From contig JAFQAS010000014.1 in the NCBI GenBank assembly GCA_017399915.1, positions 1 to 64,000 on the forward strand: a stretch of DNA of 64,000 bases, written 5' to 3'. Under the pieces are notes generated by a model. That model did not search any database. It was not told where the DNA came from and saw nothing but the letters and a program-made list of their open reading frames with translations. Shown piece after piece: positions 36,580 through 45,140 of the stretch. The translations under genes and the position numbers were made by a program. Source of the stretch: Muribaculaceae bacterium. GTDB lineage: Bacteria > Bacteroidota > Bacteroidia > Bacteroidales > Muribaculaceae. Position 1 is the stretch's first letter. The number at the start of each line of letters is the position of its first letter.

Positions 36580-38100
36580 ATGTTTAAACGATTTCATGGT
36601 TCACATTTGATGGAGGCATTGCAACGCAAAAAACTCCATCGCTTAATGTCAACTGAATTTTTGGCATCTCGCCTCACAAAAATCCTTATTGCATCTATCA
36701 CAATGATTGTTCTTTGGGCTATCCCAACTGAATCATTTGGTATCGCAAACCTCACATTAGTAGAACAACGCGTTATTGCAATCTTTGCATTTGCCACATT
36801 GATGTGGGTATTCAACGCAATCCCTGCTTGGACAACCTCTACATTTGTTGTCGTTCTGTTGCTCTTTGCCACATCTGATAGTAGTTTGTGGTTCTTCCGC
36901 GAAGGGATTCCAACTGAAGAATTAGGCAAACTCACAAGCTATAAATCATTGATGGCTTGTTTCGCCGACCCTATCATTATGCTCTTTATCGGTGGTTTTA
37001 TCATCGCTATAGCTGCAACCAAAACAGGGCTTGACGTAAAACTCGCCAAAGTGATGCTTAAGCCATTCGGCACTCAATCAAAATATGTATTATTAGGCTT
37101 TATCACCGTAACTGCCGTATTCTCAATGTTCTTGAGCAATACTGCCACAGCGGCTATGATGCTCACATTCTTGGCCCCTGTGCTTAAAGCTCTCCCTGCC
37201 GACGGTAAAGGTAAAATAGGCTTGGCTCTTGCTATTCCTGTTGCTGCTAATATCGGTGGTATGGGTACTCCTATCGGTACACCTCCTAATGCTATCGCTT
37301 TGAAATATCTCAACGACCCAGAAGGTATGAATATGAATATCGGTTTCGGTGAATGGATGGCATTTATGATTCCTTTCACATTGCTACTCGTATTCATCTC
37401 TTGGGTTGTTTTATTGAAATTATTCCCCTTCAAACAAAAAACAATCCATCTTGAAATCAAAGGTGAAGCAAAAAAAGACTGGCGCTCAATTACCGTTTAT
37501 ATTGTATTTGCATTAACTGTTCTCCTTTGGGTTCTCGACAAATATACCGGAGTAAACTCAAATGTTGTGGCAATGTTGCCCGTAGGTGTATTCTGTATCA
37601 TCGGAGTAATTACTCGTCGCGACCTTGAAGAAATCAGTTGGGGTGTGCTATGGATGGTTGCCGGTGGTTTTGCGCTCGGTGTAGCATTGAACCAAACCGG
37701 ATTGGCAACTCACATCATCTCATCAATCCCATTCGACACATGGTCACCTGTGCTCGTTATCGTTGGTTCGGGTATCATTTGTTACGCAATGGCCAACTTC
37801 ATCTCTCACACTGCTACAGCCAACCTTTTGGTTCCCATCTTGGCGGTTGCCGGTGGAAGTATGTCGGCTCAATTAGCTCCTCTTGGTGGCGTGTCAACAT
37901 TGTTGATTGGTGTTGCAATCGCATCTTCTTTGGGTATGGTTCTTCCTATCTCTACTCCTCCAAATGCGATGGCTCATGCAACAGGATTGATAGAACAAAA
38001 GAATATGGCCAAAGTTGGTATCATTATGGGGCTTATTGGTCTTGTTTTCGGCTATATAATGCTCATCATTCTTGGTTCTAACGGATTTATCGGAGGATAA
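36580..38100 (+). CDS. SLC13/DASS family sodium:dicarboxylate symporter
   Basis: A 506-residue inner-membrane transporter with about 11-12 helices. The two sodium/substrate hairpin motifs are seen: MFLSNTATAAMM near residue 183 and NFISHTATANLLVP near 407, with GTPIGTPPNAIA near 227 and ISTPPNAMAHATG near 459. This is the hallmark of divalent anion:Na+ symporters (VcINDY, SdcS) that carry succinate, fumarate or malate. It is divergent from aspT-aspD and followed 122 bases later by a DcaP-like porin, so C4-dicarboxylate transport is the natural reading. Whether it imports or exports succinate is not decided by sequence. Confidence 0.93.
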   Translation: MFKRFHGSHLMEALQRKKLHRLMSTEFLASRLTKILIASITMIVLWAIPTESFGIANLTLVEQRVIAIFAFATLMWVFNAIPAWTTSTFVVVLLLFATSDSSLWFFREGIPTEELGKLTSYKSLMACFADPIIMLFIGGFIIAIAATKTGLDVKLAKVMLKPFGTQSKYVLLGFITVTAVFSMFLSNTATAAMMLTFLAPVLKALPADGKGKIGLALAIPVAANIGGMGTPIGTPPNAIALKYLNDPEGMNMNIGFGEWMAFMIPFTLLLVFISWVVLLKLFPFKQKTIHLEIKGEAKKDWRSITVYIVFALTVLLWVLDKYTGVNSNVVAMLPVGVFCIIGVITRRDLEEISWGVLWMVAGGFALGVALNQTGLATHIISSIPFDTWSPVLVIVGSGIICYAMANFISHTATANLLVPILAVAGGSMSAQLAPLGGVSTLLIGVAIASSLGMVLPISTPPNAMAHATGLIEQKNMAKVGIIMGLIGLVFGYIMLIILGSNGFIGG

Positions 38101-38118
38101 TTTTCTTGATAATACTAA

Positions 38119-38199
38119 TCTAACTCCACTACATAGCAGAGGAGTTGGGTTTACATAATAACTCTCCCTATGTTTACTCAACAAAGGGGGAGTAATTAT
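38119..38199. other. Inverted repeats between transporter and porin
   Basis: TAACTCC (38121-38127) pairs with GGAGTT (38140-38145), and ATAATAACTC/TCCC (38156-38168) pairs with GGGGGAGTAATTAT (38186-38199). There is no clear T run for the first. They may act as a leaky terminator or processing site before the porin. Confidence 0.4.
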
Positions 38200-38222
38200 T
38201 AAAATAATCACCATTTTAAATT

Positions 38223-39449
38223 ATGAAAAAACATTTATTGTTTATATCTCTTTTAATCTTTGCTCTCAATAGTTTTGGCGAAGAAGTAGAATCAAAAAAA
38301 GGCTTTGACCTCAAAGTTTATGGTCAAATTCGTGCCGACTTGTTTTATAACACTCGCGCTAATGAGGAAAGTGTCGACGGATTGTTTTATAGCTATCCCA
38401 AAGACCACAACTACGACGCCAATGGCAATGACCTAAACGACCAAGATAATAGCAATCTATATCTCGTTTATTCTCGTCTTGGACTCGATGTAAAAGGCCC
38501 TAAATTAGGCAACGCAAAGACTTCGGCTAAGATCGAATTTGACTTCCGCGGTTCAGGCACTACTCTATCCACCGTGCGTCTTCGTCACGCATACCTCAAC
38601 CTCGATTGGGGAAAATCATCGGTACTCGTAGGTCAAACTTGGAACCCTCTTTATGGCGATGTTGCTCCACAAGTGCTTAACCTCAACATGGGTTCTCCAT
38701 TCCAACCATTCGGCCGTGCTCCTCAAGTACGTTACCGCTACAACAACAAGAATGTACAACTCACTGCCACTGCATTGTGGCAATCGCAATATTGCTCTAA
38801 CGGCCCCGACGGCAAAAGCAACAAATATATCAAAAACAGCTGTGTGCCCGAATTCTATTTTGGAGCCGATTATAAGACAAAGAATTTCATCGTTGGTGCC
38901 GGTATCGACGTAATTTCTCTCGTGCCTCGCACTCAAGCAACCGTAGGTGGCAACACTTTTAAAGTTGATGAGCGTGTAACATCGGTTTCTCCCGAAGTGC
39001 ATATAAAATTTACCTCTCCCATGTGGTATGTGGCAGCAAAGAGCGTGCTTGGCTCAAACCTCACCCACACTTCAATGCTCGGTGGATATGGAGTGAGCGG
39101 CATTGATGCCGTTACAGGTGAGCAATCATATAGCCCCAACCGCAATTCTTCGTCATGGATCAACGTGGTATATGGCAAGAAATGGAAAGTGGGCGTATTT
39201 GGCGGATATATGAAAAACCTCGGCACTACCGATGCCGTTTCTAAAATGTATGGCACAGGCACAAACGTCGACCAACTCCTCAGCGGCACTGCCGAAGTGA
39301 CCTATAACCTACCTCATTGGAGAATAGGCATGGAATACAACTACACCGCAGCATGGTATGGCGACCTCAACCCCGCCAACGGCAAAATCATCAACACCCA
39401 CTCTGTAGGCAACAACCGCATCGTAGCCTCTGCTACATTTATGTTCTAA
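38223..39449 (+). CDS. Outer-membrane porin, DcaP-like
   Basis: A 408-residue protein with a short signal peptide (residues about 1-19, ending NSFGE), then beta-barrel strands beginning FDLKVYGQIRADLFYNTR and ending NRIVASATFMF with a terminal phenylalanine. Segments such as SARLGLDVKGPKLG-like and VLVGQTWNPLYGDVAP are typical of DcaP-family trimeric porins, which in Acinetobacter admit dicarboxylates and other anions. Placement right after an SLC13 dicarboxylate symporter supports this role. It resembles the 436-residue porin at 25798-27108 in its C-terminal strand but is clearly diverged. Confidence 0.7.
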   Translation: MKKHLLFISLLIFALNSFGEEVESKKGFDLKVYGQIRADLFYNTRANEESVDGLFYSYPKDHNYDANGNDLNDQDNSNLYLVYSRLGLDVKGPKLGNAKTSAKIEFDFRGSGTTLSTVRLRHAYLNLDWGKSSVLVGQTWNPLYGDVAPQVLNLNMGSPFQPFGRAPQVRYRYNNKNVQLTATALWQSQYCSNGPDGKSNKYIKNSCVPEFYFGADYKTKNFIVGAGIDVISLVPRTQATVGGNTFKVDERVTSVSPEVHIKFTSPMWYVAAKSVLGSNLTHTSMLGGYGVSGIDAVTGEQSYSPNRNSSSWINVVYGKKWKVGVFGGYMKNLGTTDAVSKMYGTGTNVDQLLSGTAEVTYNLPHWRIGMEYNYTAAWYGDLNPANGKIINTHSVGNNRIVASATFMF

Positions 39450-39480
39450 ACAATAGTTATTGGGAATAGTTCTCAGCTGC

Positions 39481-39699
39481 CGAGGAGGAGATACGCAACC
39501 CTCTAACCAACCGTGCGAAGCTCGGGAAAGCGCAACGACTATAATAACCGAGGGTTGAGCGTAGCGATACCCCCGGAGAGGAGATATGCGCACCCCACCT
39601 CTCTAACAGGTCGTGCGAAGCACGGGAAAGCGTAGCGTATGAGTAACCGTGTGGTTGAGGGCTTTAGCCCGATACCTCCGGAGAGGAGATGCGCGGAAA
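39481..39699 (+). repeat. REP-type repeat array, left of the RAYT gene (two tandem units)
   Basis: Two direct copies of about 100 bases (39481-39576 and 39577-39681) are followed by the start of a third (to 39699). Each has GAGGAGAT at its start, a CGTGC-GAA-GC-CGGGAAAGCG core, AACCG-GGTTGAG arms and a CCGGAG end. GC-rich compared with surroundings. The end of the second copy overlaps the 3' end of the RAYT coding sequence. Confidence 0.82.
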
Positions 39700-40134
39700 A
39701 TAAGGTTCATCAGGAGATACTCCCATCTCAATCAACCATTGGCGATATTCTTCGATAAATGAAACCTTTTTATGATGTTCTTTTTGATTGTTTATATATT
39801 CTATCACAGTCGGAATCTCGGAAACGGAATAGGTAAATGCCCCATAGCCTTCTCCCCAACCATTCCAATTGGGAAATGACGAATCATTCTTTAACAAATA
39901 ACTCGATTCTTGTTTTAAGCGTTTCACAAAGTCGGACAATGCTGCCTTAGATGTAATATCAACCAATATATGCACATGATCAGGCATACCGCCTATTCGA
40001 TAGACAAATGCCCCATAGTTTTTCATCAAATCGTAGAGTATTTTATATAATTTACGTTCTACATCGATAGGGATTGTCGGCTGGCGATATTTTGTGCCAA
40101 AAACAATGTGATATACTGATTTTGTGAAGCTCAT
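39664..40134 (-). CDS. REP-associated tyrosine transposase (RAYT, Y1 HUH family)
   Basis: A 156-residue IS200/IS605-like Y1 transposase domain. The HUH motif is H53-V-H55 in MPDHVHILVDI and the catalytic tyrosine is Y113 in IEYINNQKEHH, the usual RAYT spacing. These enzymes nick single-stranded DNA at palindromic REP sequences. RAYTs are normally single-copy, domesticated genes flanked by REPs instead of IS ends. Here repeat arrays in opposite orientation lie on both sides. The last about eight codons (RISSPEVSG) are read from inside the left repeat unit, so the C-terminus is repeat-encoded. Length is normal. Confidence 0.92.
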   Translation of the reverse strand: MSFTKSVYHIVFGTKYRQPTIPIDVERKLYKILYDLMKNYGAFVYRIGGMPDHVHILVDITSKAALSDFVKRLKQESSYLLKNDSSFPNWNGWGEGYGAFTYSVSEIPTVIEYINNQKEHHKKVSFIEEYRQWLIEMGVSPDEPYFPRISSPEVSG

Positions 40135-40154
40135 GATATAAATGTTTTATGGTG

Positions 40155-40180
40155 CAAATATAGTGAATCTGAGTGACAAA
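40155..40180 (-). promoter_or_regulatory. Promoter-like element of the RAYT gene
   Basis: On the minus strand TATATTTG (40155-40162) is a perfect -7 box 20 bases before the ATG, preceded by TCACTCAGATTCAC, which resembles the spacer of the porin promoter element at 27137-27164. The candidate TTTG (40177-40180) is only 14 bases away, shorter than consensus. Confidence 0.5.
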
Positions 40181-40239
40181 ATGATGATTATATGCTAATT
40201 TTTCGCGTCTTTACAGACGCAGGGTGTGGTGGGATTCGC

Positions 40240-40475
40240 TATCCGGAGGTTTCGGACTATCGTCCTCAACCACTCGGTTATTCATATCGCTGCGCTTTCC
40301 CGTGCTTCGCACGATTGCTGGGGCGGTGGGCGGTTCTATCCCGGGGGTATCGCTGCGCTGAACCCCCGGTTATTATAGTCGCTGCGCTTTCCCGTGCTTC
40401 GCACGATTGGCGGGGCGGTGGAGGTGGCTCGCTCCCATCCCTCTATGAAACCGTGCTTCGCACGGTTTCCCACGC
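40240..40475 (-). repeat. REP-type repeat array, right of the RAYT gene (inverted units)
   Basis: Two units (about 40240-40332 and 40333-40424) are the reverse complement of the left-array unit: CCGGAGG or CCCGGGGG start, then CTCAACC or GAACCCC arms, CGCTGCGCTTTCCCGTGC, TTCGCACGATTG, ending GGGGCGGTGG. A partial third (40425-40475) keeps a perfect CCGTGC-TTC-GCACGG hairpin. A small GCGTCT/AGACGC hairpin (40205-40220) lies between gene and array. Confidence 0.82.
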
Positions 40476-40530
40476 CTTTTGCTACTGAACCATTTATAGA
40501 AATTCCCTTAAGACAATCATCATATAAAGC

Positions 40531-40560
40531 AAGCGAGCAACCCTACAGGATTGCTCGCTT
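40531..40560 (-). terminator. Terminator hairpin of the 172-residue gene
   Basis: AAGCGAGCAA (40531-40540) pairs perfectly with TTGCTCGCTT (40551-40560). It lies 31 bases after the stop codon at 40591. The T run is poor, so efficiency is uncertain. Confidence 0.6.
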
Positions 40561-40590
40561 ATATAGATTGGGTTGATTAATAACTCACAA

Positions 40591-41109
40591 TTACTTAACG
40601 TATTCTTTTGTTGCTTTGTTGCCTTGAACCTTGATGAAGATGCCATTAGAAGGACGAGCAACTTTCAAACCTTGGAGGTTGTAGTATTCAATAGGAGCGT
40701 TAACATCATCAACCACTACCCCTTCAACACCTGCTGAAGGCAAGAAGAGCATTTTAGTTGTAGGAAGGAGTTTTTCGCAATCCCAACCAAAGAGAGCATT
40801 GTGGTCAACTGATTCAGTTTCGTCCCATGGAGAGTCGAAACGAGTGCGCAAAGGTGCACTTGGTTTGTCATAGCAATAATCACCTTGGAATGTTACACCT
40901 TCAAATTGTGTTCCGGGAGCATCTTTGAACACCATGATAGCAAGAGTACCACCTTTGTATTCAAATCCTTCAGGAAGTTGGATAGTCCACTCTTTATCGG
41001 TAGATCTGATTGGAGCATTACCGTCGAATACCAATGTCATTTCATCTGATTTGAGATTTGATGCGCGAAGGTCGGTTCTATCGGTTTCGGCAACCCACAC
41101 AAATGCCAT
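40591..41109 (-). pseudogene. Probable 3' remnant of a secreted-protein gene (C-terminal sorting-like tail, no signal peptide)
   Basis: This 172-codon frame begins with MAFVWVAETDRTDLRAS, which reads as the middle of a beta-sandwich domain and has no signal peptide. It ends with a tail (IEYYNLQGLKV, GIFIKVQGNKATKEYVK) typical of Bacteroidales C-terminal sorting tails. A protein carrying an export tail but no Sec signal would not be exported. The ATG is one codon beyond the TGA that ends the AraC gene, and both are in the same frame. The likely history is a deletion joining the AraC gene to the 3' part of a secreted gene. It could still be a short intact gene; no frameshift is visible. Confidence 0.6.
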
Positions 41110-41112
41110 TTG

Positions 41113-41898
41113 TCATGAATGTAATAATTTAAACTCTTTGGGAGAAATGCCTGTGTATAGTTTAAAATATTTACGAAATGTATATTGCTCGGGGAAGGAC
41201 AATTCTTGTGCCACCTCTTTTATCGATAGGTTGCGCATACGCAACAACTTCTTTGCTTGATTTATCGTCACAACAGCAATCCACTCCGATGGTGTGCGAT
41301 TAGATACATTCTTGATTATTCTTGTGAAATGATTAGGTGAAAGGTTTAATGCATCGGCATAAAATTTCACCTGTCTTTGTTTTTTAAAATGTTGAAACAA
41401 CAAGAGTGCAAATTTAATCATAACATCTCTACCCCTCTCAATCTCCTTTGGACGGAAATCGTTTTGGCGTAAAAATATTTTTGAATACTCCAATATAGAA
41501 GCCTGCTCCATCAATATTATTATACTCTTTATAACTTGATATTGTTTGGCCGAGATATCTGATTTTGACAATTCTTGTTTATACTCATCGATATGTTGCT
41601 TATTTCGCAAAAGTATTAGTTGCTCCTGTTCATTACAAGTGCTATAAAACTTATTTTGTAGCACAAACTCTTGCGCTACCTCAATATTTTTTTCGGCAAT
41701 AGGAGCAAGAACTTCCATATCCTCTTCAAAAATAGCTACAACCTCAAAATTGCCATATTCTTTTAACTTGTTTATTTGCACAAGAGGAGATTTCACTAAT
41801 GCATCACCTGCATTTATTTTACACAATCGATCATTCACCTGCATTTCACACCCTCCATTCACACAAAGGTAGAGCCCAAAATATAAATCATTTTCCAT
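41113..41898 (-). CDS. AraC family transcriptional regulator
   Basis: A 261-residue regulator with an N-terminal AraC_binding-like cupin half (about 1-150) and a C-terminal double helix-turn-helix at about 170-258 (ADALNLSPNHFTRIIKNVSN and SIKEVAQELSFPEQYTFRKYFKLYTGISPKEFK). It is divergent from a six-gene efflux operon starting at 42071, which it most likely controls. Its C-terminus ends at the family's usual place, and it is complete. Confidence 0.9.
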   Translation of the reverse strand: MENDLYFGLYLCVNGGCEMQVNDRLCKINAGDALVKSPLVQINKLKEYGNFEVVAIFEEDMEVLAPIAEKNIEVAQEFVLQNKFYSTCNEQEQLILLRNKQHIDEYKQELSKSDISAKQYQVIKSIIILMEQASILEYSKIFLRQNDFRPKEIERGRDVMIKFALLLFQHFKKQRQVKFYADALNLSPNHFTRIIKNVSNRTPSEWIAVVTINQAKKLLRMRNLSIKEVAQELSFPEQYTFRKYFKLYTGISPKEFKLLHS

Positions 41899-42036
41899 AT
41901 TATCAAGTTTGTTTACATCACAAAGATAGTAATTTCACCTAAACAAATAGCTGAAATATAGACATCAAAAACAATATTGATGGATTTTGCTCAATTTTTG
42001 CATATAATTGGCATTTTTTCACCACCACCACTCTTA

Positions 42037-42044
42037 TATCTTTG
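42037..42044 (+). promoter_or_regulatory. -7 promoter box for the efflux operon
   Basis: TATCTTTG followed by CA lies 27 bases before the tolC-like ATG. No -33 consensus is seen at the right distance, which would fit a promoter that depends on the divergent AraC activator. Confidence 0.55.
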
Positions 42045-42070
42045 CATAATAAATTTTAATAGATAAAATT

Positions 42071-43351
42071 ATGAGGTATTTTTGTTTATTATGCAGCATG
42101 ATATTAGTTGCAATATCTTCATCGCATGCTCAATCACTCGAGGTGTGCCACAAACTTGCAAGCGAGCACTATCCCGAGATTAAGCAATATGACCTAATCT
42201 CACTTACCGAGCAATACAACTTATCAAATGCCGCAAAAGCTTGGCTCCCTCAAATCTCAATATCGGGACAAGCATCTTACCAATCGACTACGCCCACCTA
42301 CCCCGAGGCATTTAAATCTATTATGCAAGCCAACGGAATGGATATGGTGGGGATTAGAAAAGATCAATATAAGATAGGTATTGATGTGTCGCAAAACATT
42401 TGGGACGGGGGCAAATCAAAAGCATCAAAGGCTATAACAATCGCCGAGGCAAACGAACAACGCCTGCATACCGATGTTTCGCTCTACGATCTTCAAGCAC
42501 GCGTCAACAACATATATTTCGGCATATTACTCCTCGAAGAGCGCATCACGCAAACCAATGCTTTAATTTCCTTACTTGACAACAACCTTTCACGCATGCG
42601 CACTTATCACAATAACGGAGTGGCAACTCAAGCAGATGTGGATATAATTGAAGCCGAACTATTAACAGCAAAGCAAACCCTTAACCAGCTCGAATCATCG
42701 CGCGCAAGTTATCGACACATGTTAGAAACTTTTATAGGGAAGCCTCTCACCTCCGAAAAGTTAGAACGACCAACAATGACGAGCATAAATAGTCGCACAT
42801 CGGCACGCCCTGAGTTGGATTTCTTTAATGCTCAAAAAAATAAAATCGAGGCTCAACGCAATGCCCTTAATGCTTCTCTTATGCCACAAGTGAGTGCATT
42901 TGCTCAAGGATATTATGGCTACCCTGGAATGGATATGTTTAAAAGCATGCGCTCGGCCGATTGGAGCCTAAATGCTATTATCGGTGTTAAAATGTCGTGG
43001 AACTTTGGCGCTTTTTATACCAAAAACAACAATATTGAAAAACTTAATATCGCGCAAAAACAAATAGATATTCAACGAGATGTTTTTCTTTTCAACACCG
43101 AAATTCAAACAACCCATTACGACGAAGAAATTATAAGACTGCGCAAAACCATTGACGAAGATAGTCGCATAGTTGAACTGCGTAGCAATGTGAGAATGGC
43201 AGCCGAATCTCAACTTAAAAACGGAGTAATTGATGCCACCGACTTGCTTCGCAAGATTACTGATGAGACCACTGCCTCACTCAATCGCAGCATTCACGAG
43301 ATAGAATTACTACAAGCAATATATAACTTAAAAAACATTTTAAATCAATAA
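42071..43351 (+). CDS. TolC-family outer-membrane efflux protein
   Basis: A 426-residue protein with a signal peptide (residues 1-21, ending SHAQ). It has two OEP repeats with long coiled-coil helices, for example ISLLDNNLSRMRTYHNNGVATQADVDIIEAELLTAKQTLNQLES and the matching C-terminal region. Such proteins form the trimeric outer-membrane channel of tripartite efflux pumps. It is the first of six closely spaced genes (gap 3 bases to the next). Confidence 0.9.
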   Translation: MRYFCLLCSMILVAISSSHAQSLEVCHKLASEHYPEIKQYDLISLTEQYNLSNAAKAWLPQISISGQASYQSTTPTYPEAFKSIMQANGMDMVGIRKDQYKIGIDVSQNIWDGGKSKASKAITIAEANEQRLHTDVSLYDLQARVNNIYFGILLLEERITQTNALISLLDNNLSRMRTYHNNGVATQADVDIIEAELLTAKQTLNQLESSRASYRHMLETFIGKPLTSEKLERPTMTSINSRTSARPELDFFNAQKNKIEAQRNALNASLMPQVSAFAQGYYGYPGMDMFKSMRSADWSLNAIIGVKMSWNFGAFYTKNNNIEKLNIAQKQIDIQRDVFLFNTEIQTTHYDEEIIRLRKTIDEDSRIVELRSNVRMAAESQLKNGVIDATDLLRKITDETTASLNRSIHEIELLQAIYNLKNILNQ

Positions 43352-43354
43352 AAT

Positions 43355-44239
43355 ATGAAACATATAACATATTTAGCCATTGCGTTACTCATGGTATCGT
43401 GTGGCGAAGAGGCTCAATTTGATGCACAAGGAACATTTGAGGCGACCGAGGTAGTTGTTTCGGCCGAAGGTGCAGGCAAAATTCTCAAATTTGATGTATC
43501 GGAAGGTTCAACCGTTGAAGCTGGCAAGCAAGTAGGAGTTATTGACAATATTCAACTCGATCTCAAACGCCAGCAATTAAAGGCTCAACAATCGGCGATA
43601 CTTAATTCTCGCCCCGATGTAAAAAAACAAGTTGCTTCTCTTAAAAGTCAAATCTCAAAGCAAAAAGATGAACTCAAACGCGTGGACAATATGTTGCGCG
43701 ACGGCGCTTCTACTCAAAAACAACACGACGACATAGAGGCACACATACGCGTGCTTGAGAGCCAATTAGAAGCCACACTCTCTAACCTCAACAACACAAA
43801 CTTAACTATCAAAGACAATTCTACTGCATTGGATATTCAGATTGCAGCGCTTGATGACCAAATTGCGAAATGCAACATCTCATCGCCCATTAATGGCACT
43901 GTATTGGTCAAATATGTCGAAAGCGGCGAACTTGCCACAGTGGGTAAACCTCTCATGAAGATTGCCGACCTTGAAAATGTGTATCTTCGTGCTTACTTTA
44001 CATCGGATCAATTGGCCGACATTAAACTCGGTGATACTGTTACTGTCACTGCCGACTTTGGTGGCGACAAACGATATGACTACAAAGGTCGCATCACATG
44101 GATTTCTTCAGAAAGCGAATTCACTCCTAAAACCATTCAGACCAAAGATTCTCGCGCCAATCTTGTTTATGCAGTTAAGATTGCTGTTAAAAATGATGGT
44201 CGCATTAAAATAGGTCTTACAGGCGAAGTGAAGTTATAA
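43355..44239 (+). CDS. HlyD/RND-type periplasmic adaptor (lipoprotein)
   Basis: A 294-residue membrane-fusion protein with a lipoprotein signal (LMVSC, C16). A split biotinyl-lipoyl-like domain (VVSAEGAGKILKFDVSEGSTV and NISSPINGTVLVKYVESGELATVGKP) flanks a coiled-coil hairpin (about 75-175), followed by a beta-barrel domain. It bridges the inner-membrane ABC-2 permeases and the TolC channel and resembles E. coli YbhG, the partner of YbhFSR. Start 3 bases after the tolC stop, followed after 1 base by the ATPase gene. Confidence 0.9.
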   Translation: MKHITYLAIALLMVSCGEEAQFDAQGTFEATEVVVSAEGAGKILKFDVSEGSTVEAGKQVGVIDNIQLDLKRQQLKAQQSAILNSRPDVKKQVASLKSQISKQKDELKRVDNMLRDGASTQKQHDDIEAHIRVLESQLEATLSNLNNTNLTIKDNSTALDIQIAALDDQIAKCNISSPINGTVLVKYVESGELATVGKPLMKIADLENVYLRAYFTSDQLADIKLGDTVTVTADFGGDKRYDYKGRITWISSESEFTPKTIQTKDSRANLVYAVKIAVKNDGRIKIGLTGEVKL

Positions 44240-44240
44240 C

Positions 44241-45140
44241 ATGAATGCCATAGAGATACATAATTTGTCAAAAAGTTATGGCAAAGTGCAAGCCCTCAAA
44301 AACATTTCGTTTGAGGTGCAACAAGGCGAGCTCTTTGGGCTTATAGGCCCCGACGGCGCTGGAAAAAGCACACTTTTTCGCCTTCTCACCACTCTACTCA
44401 ACCCCGACGAAGGGAGCGCCAAAATTGATGGGCTCGACATGGTAAAGGACTATCGTTTGATTCGTTCGAGAGTGGGCTACATGCCTGGCCGATTCTCACT
44501 ATACCCCGACTTGTCGGTTGAAGAGAATTTGCAATTTTTTGCCGCATTGTTTGGCGTAAAAATTGAGGACTCCTACGACCTCATTGCACCTATTTACTCA
44601 CAAATTGAGCCATTTCGCACTCGTAAAGCCGGCAAACTATCGGGTGGTATGAAACAAAAACTTGCTCTCTCTTGCGCATTAATTCATCGTCCAAGCGTTT
44701 TATTTTTAGATGAACCCACAACTGGTGTTGATGCCGTTTCGCGCAACGAATTTTGGGATATGCTTGCCACTCTTAAAACTCAAGGCATCACTATTTTTGT
44801 CTCCACCCCTTACATGGATGAGGCTAGTCGATGCGACCGCATTGCTCTTTGTAATGAGGGGAGCATATTGAGCATTGACACGCCACAAGGCATTGTTCAG
44901 CATTTTGACGCCCCTATCTACGGCATAAGGGCAAACAATATGCTCGCGTTATTAGAATCGGCTCGCAATGCTCAAGGAGTGATTGATTGTTACCCATCGG
45001 GCGAATGGCACCACTTGGTTGCAAACACCAATTTTGATGTGAGCAAATTTGAATCAGAATTTAATCACATGGATGATTTTATCATAAAATCAATCGAACC
45101 CACTATCGAAGATGTGTTTATTAAATTGATGAAAAGATGA
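44241..45140 (+). CDS. ABC-2 exporter ATP-binding protein (YbhF N-terminal half-like)
   Basis: A 299-residue ATPase. Walker A is GPDGAGKST (about residues 37-45), the signature is LSGGMKQKL, Walker B is VLFLDEPTTGVD. The Walker A with D (GPDGAGK) and the MPGRFSLYPDLSVEENL Q-loop are characteristic of the first half of the double ATPase YbhF. Overlaps the next ATPase gene by four bases (ATGA). The pair together replaces one YbhF polypeptide. Confidence 0.92.
   Translation: MNAIEIHNLSKSYGKVQALKNISFEVQQGELFGLIGPDGAGKSTLFRLLTTLLNPDEGSAKIDGLDMVKDYRLIRSRVGYMPGRFSLYPDLSVEENLQFFAALFGVKIEDSYDLIAPIYSQIEPFRTRKAGKLSGGMKQKLALSCALIHRPSVLFLDEPTTGVDAVSRNEFWDMLATLKTQGITIFVSTPYMDEASRCDRIALCNEGSILSIDTPQGIVQHFDAPIYGIRANNMLALLESARNAQGVIDCYPSGEWHHLVANTNFDVSKFESEFNHMDDFIIKSIEPTIEDVFIKLMKR

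Noticed and set aside
39481-40475. A complete IS200-type insertion sequence
   Set aside because: The Y1 gene is flanked by arrays of inverted multi-copy palindromes rather than single left and right ends, which fits a RAYT/REP unit better.
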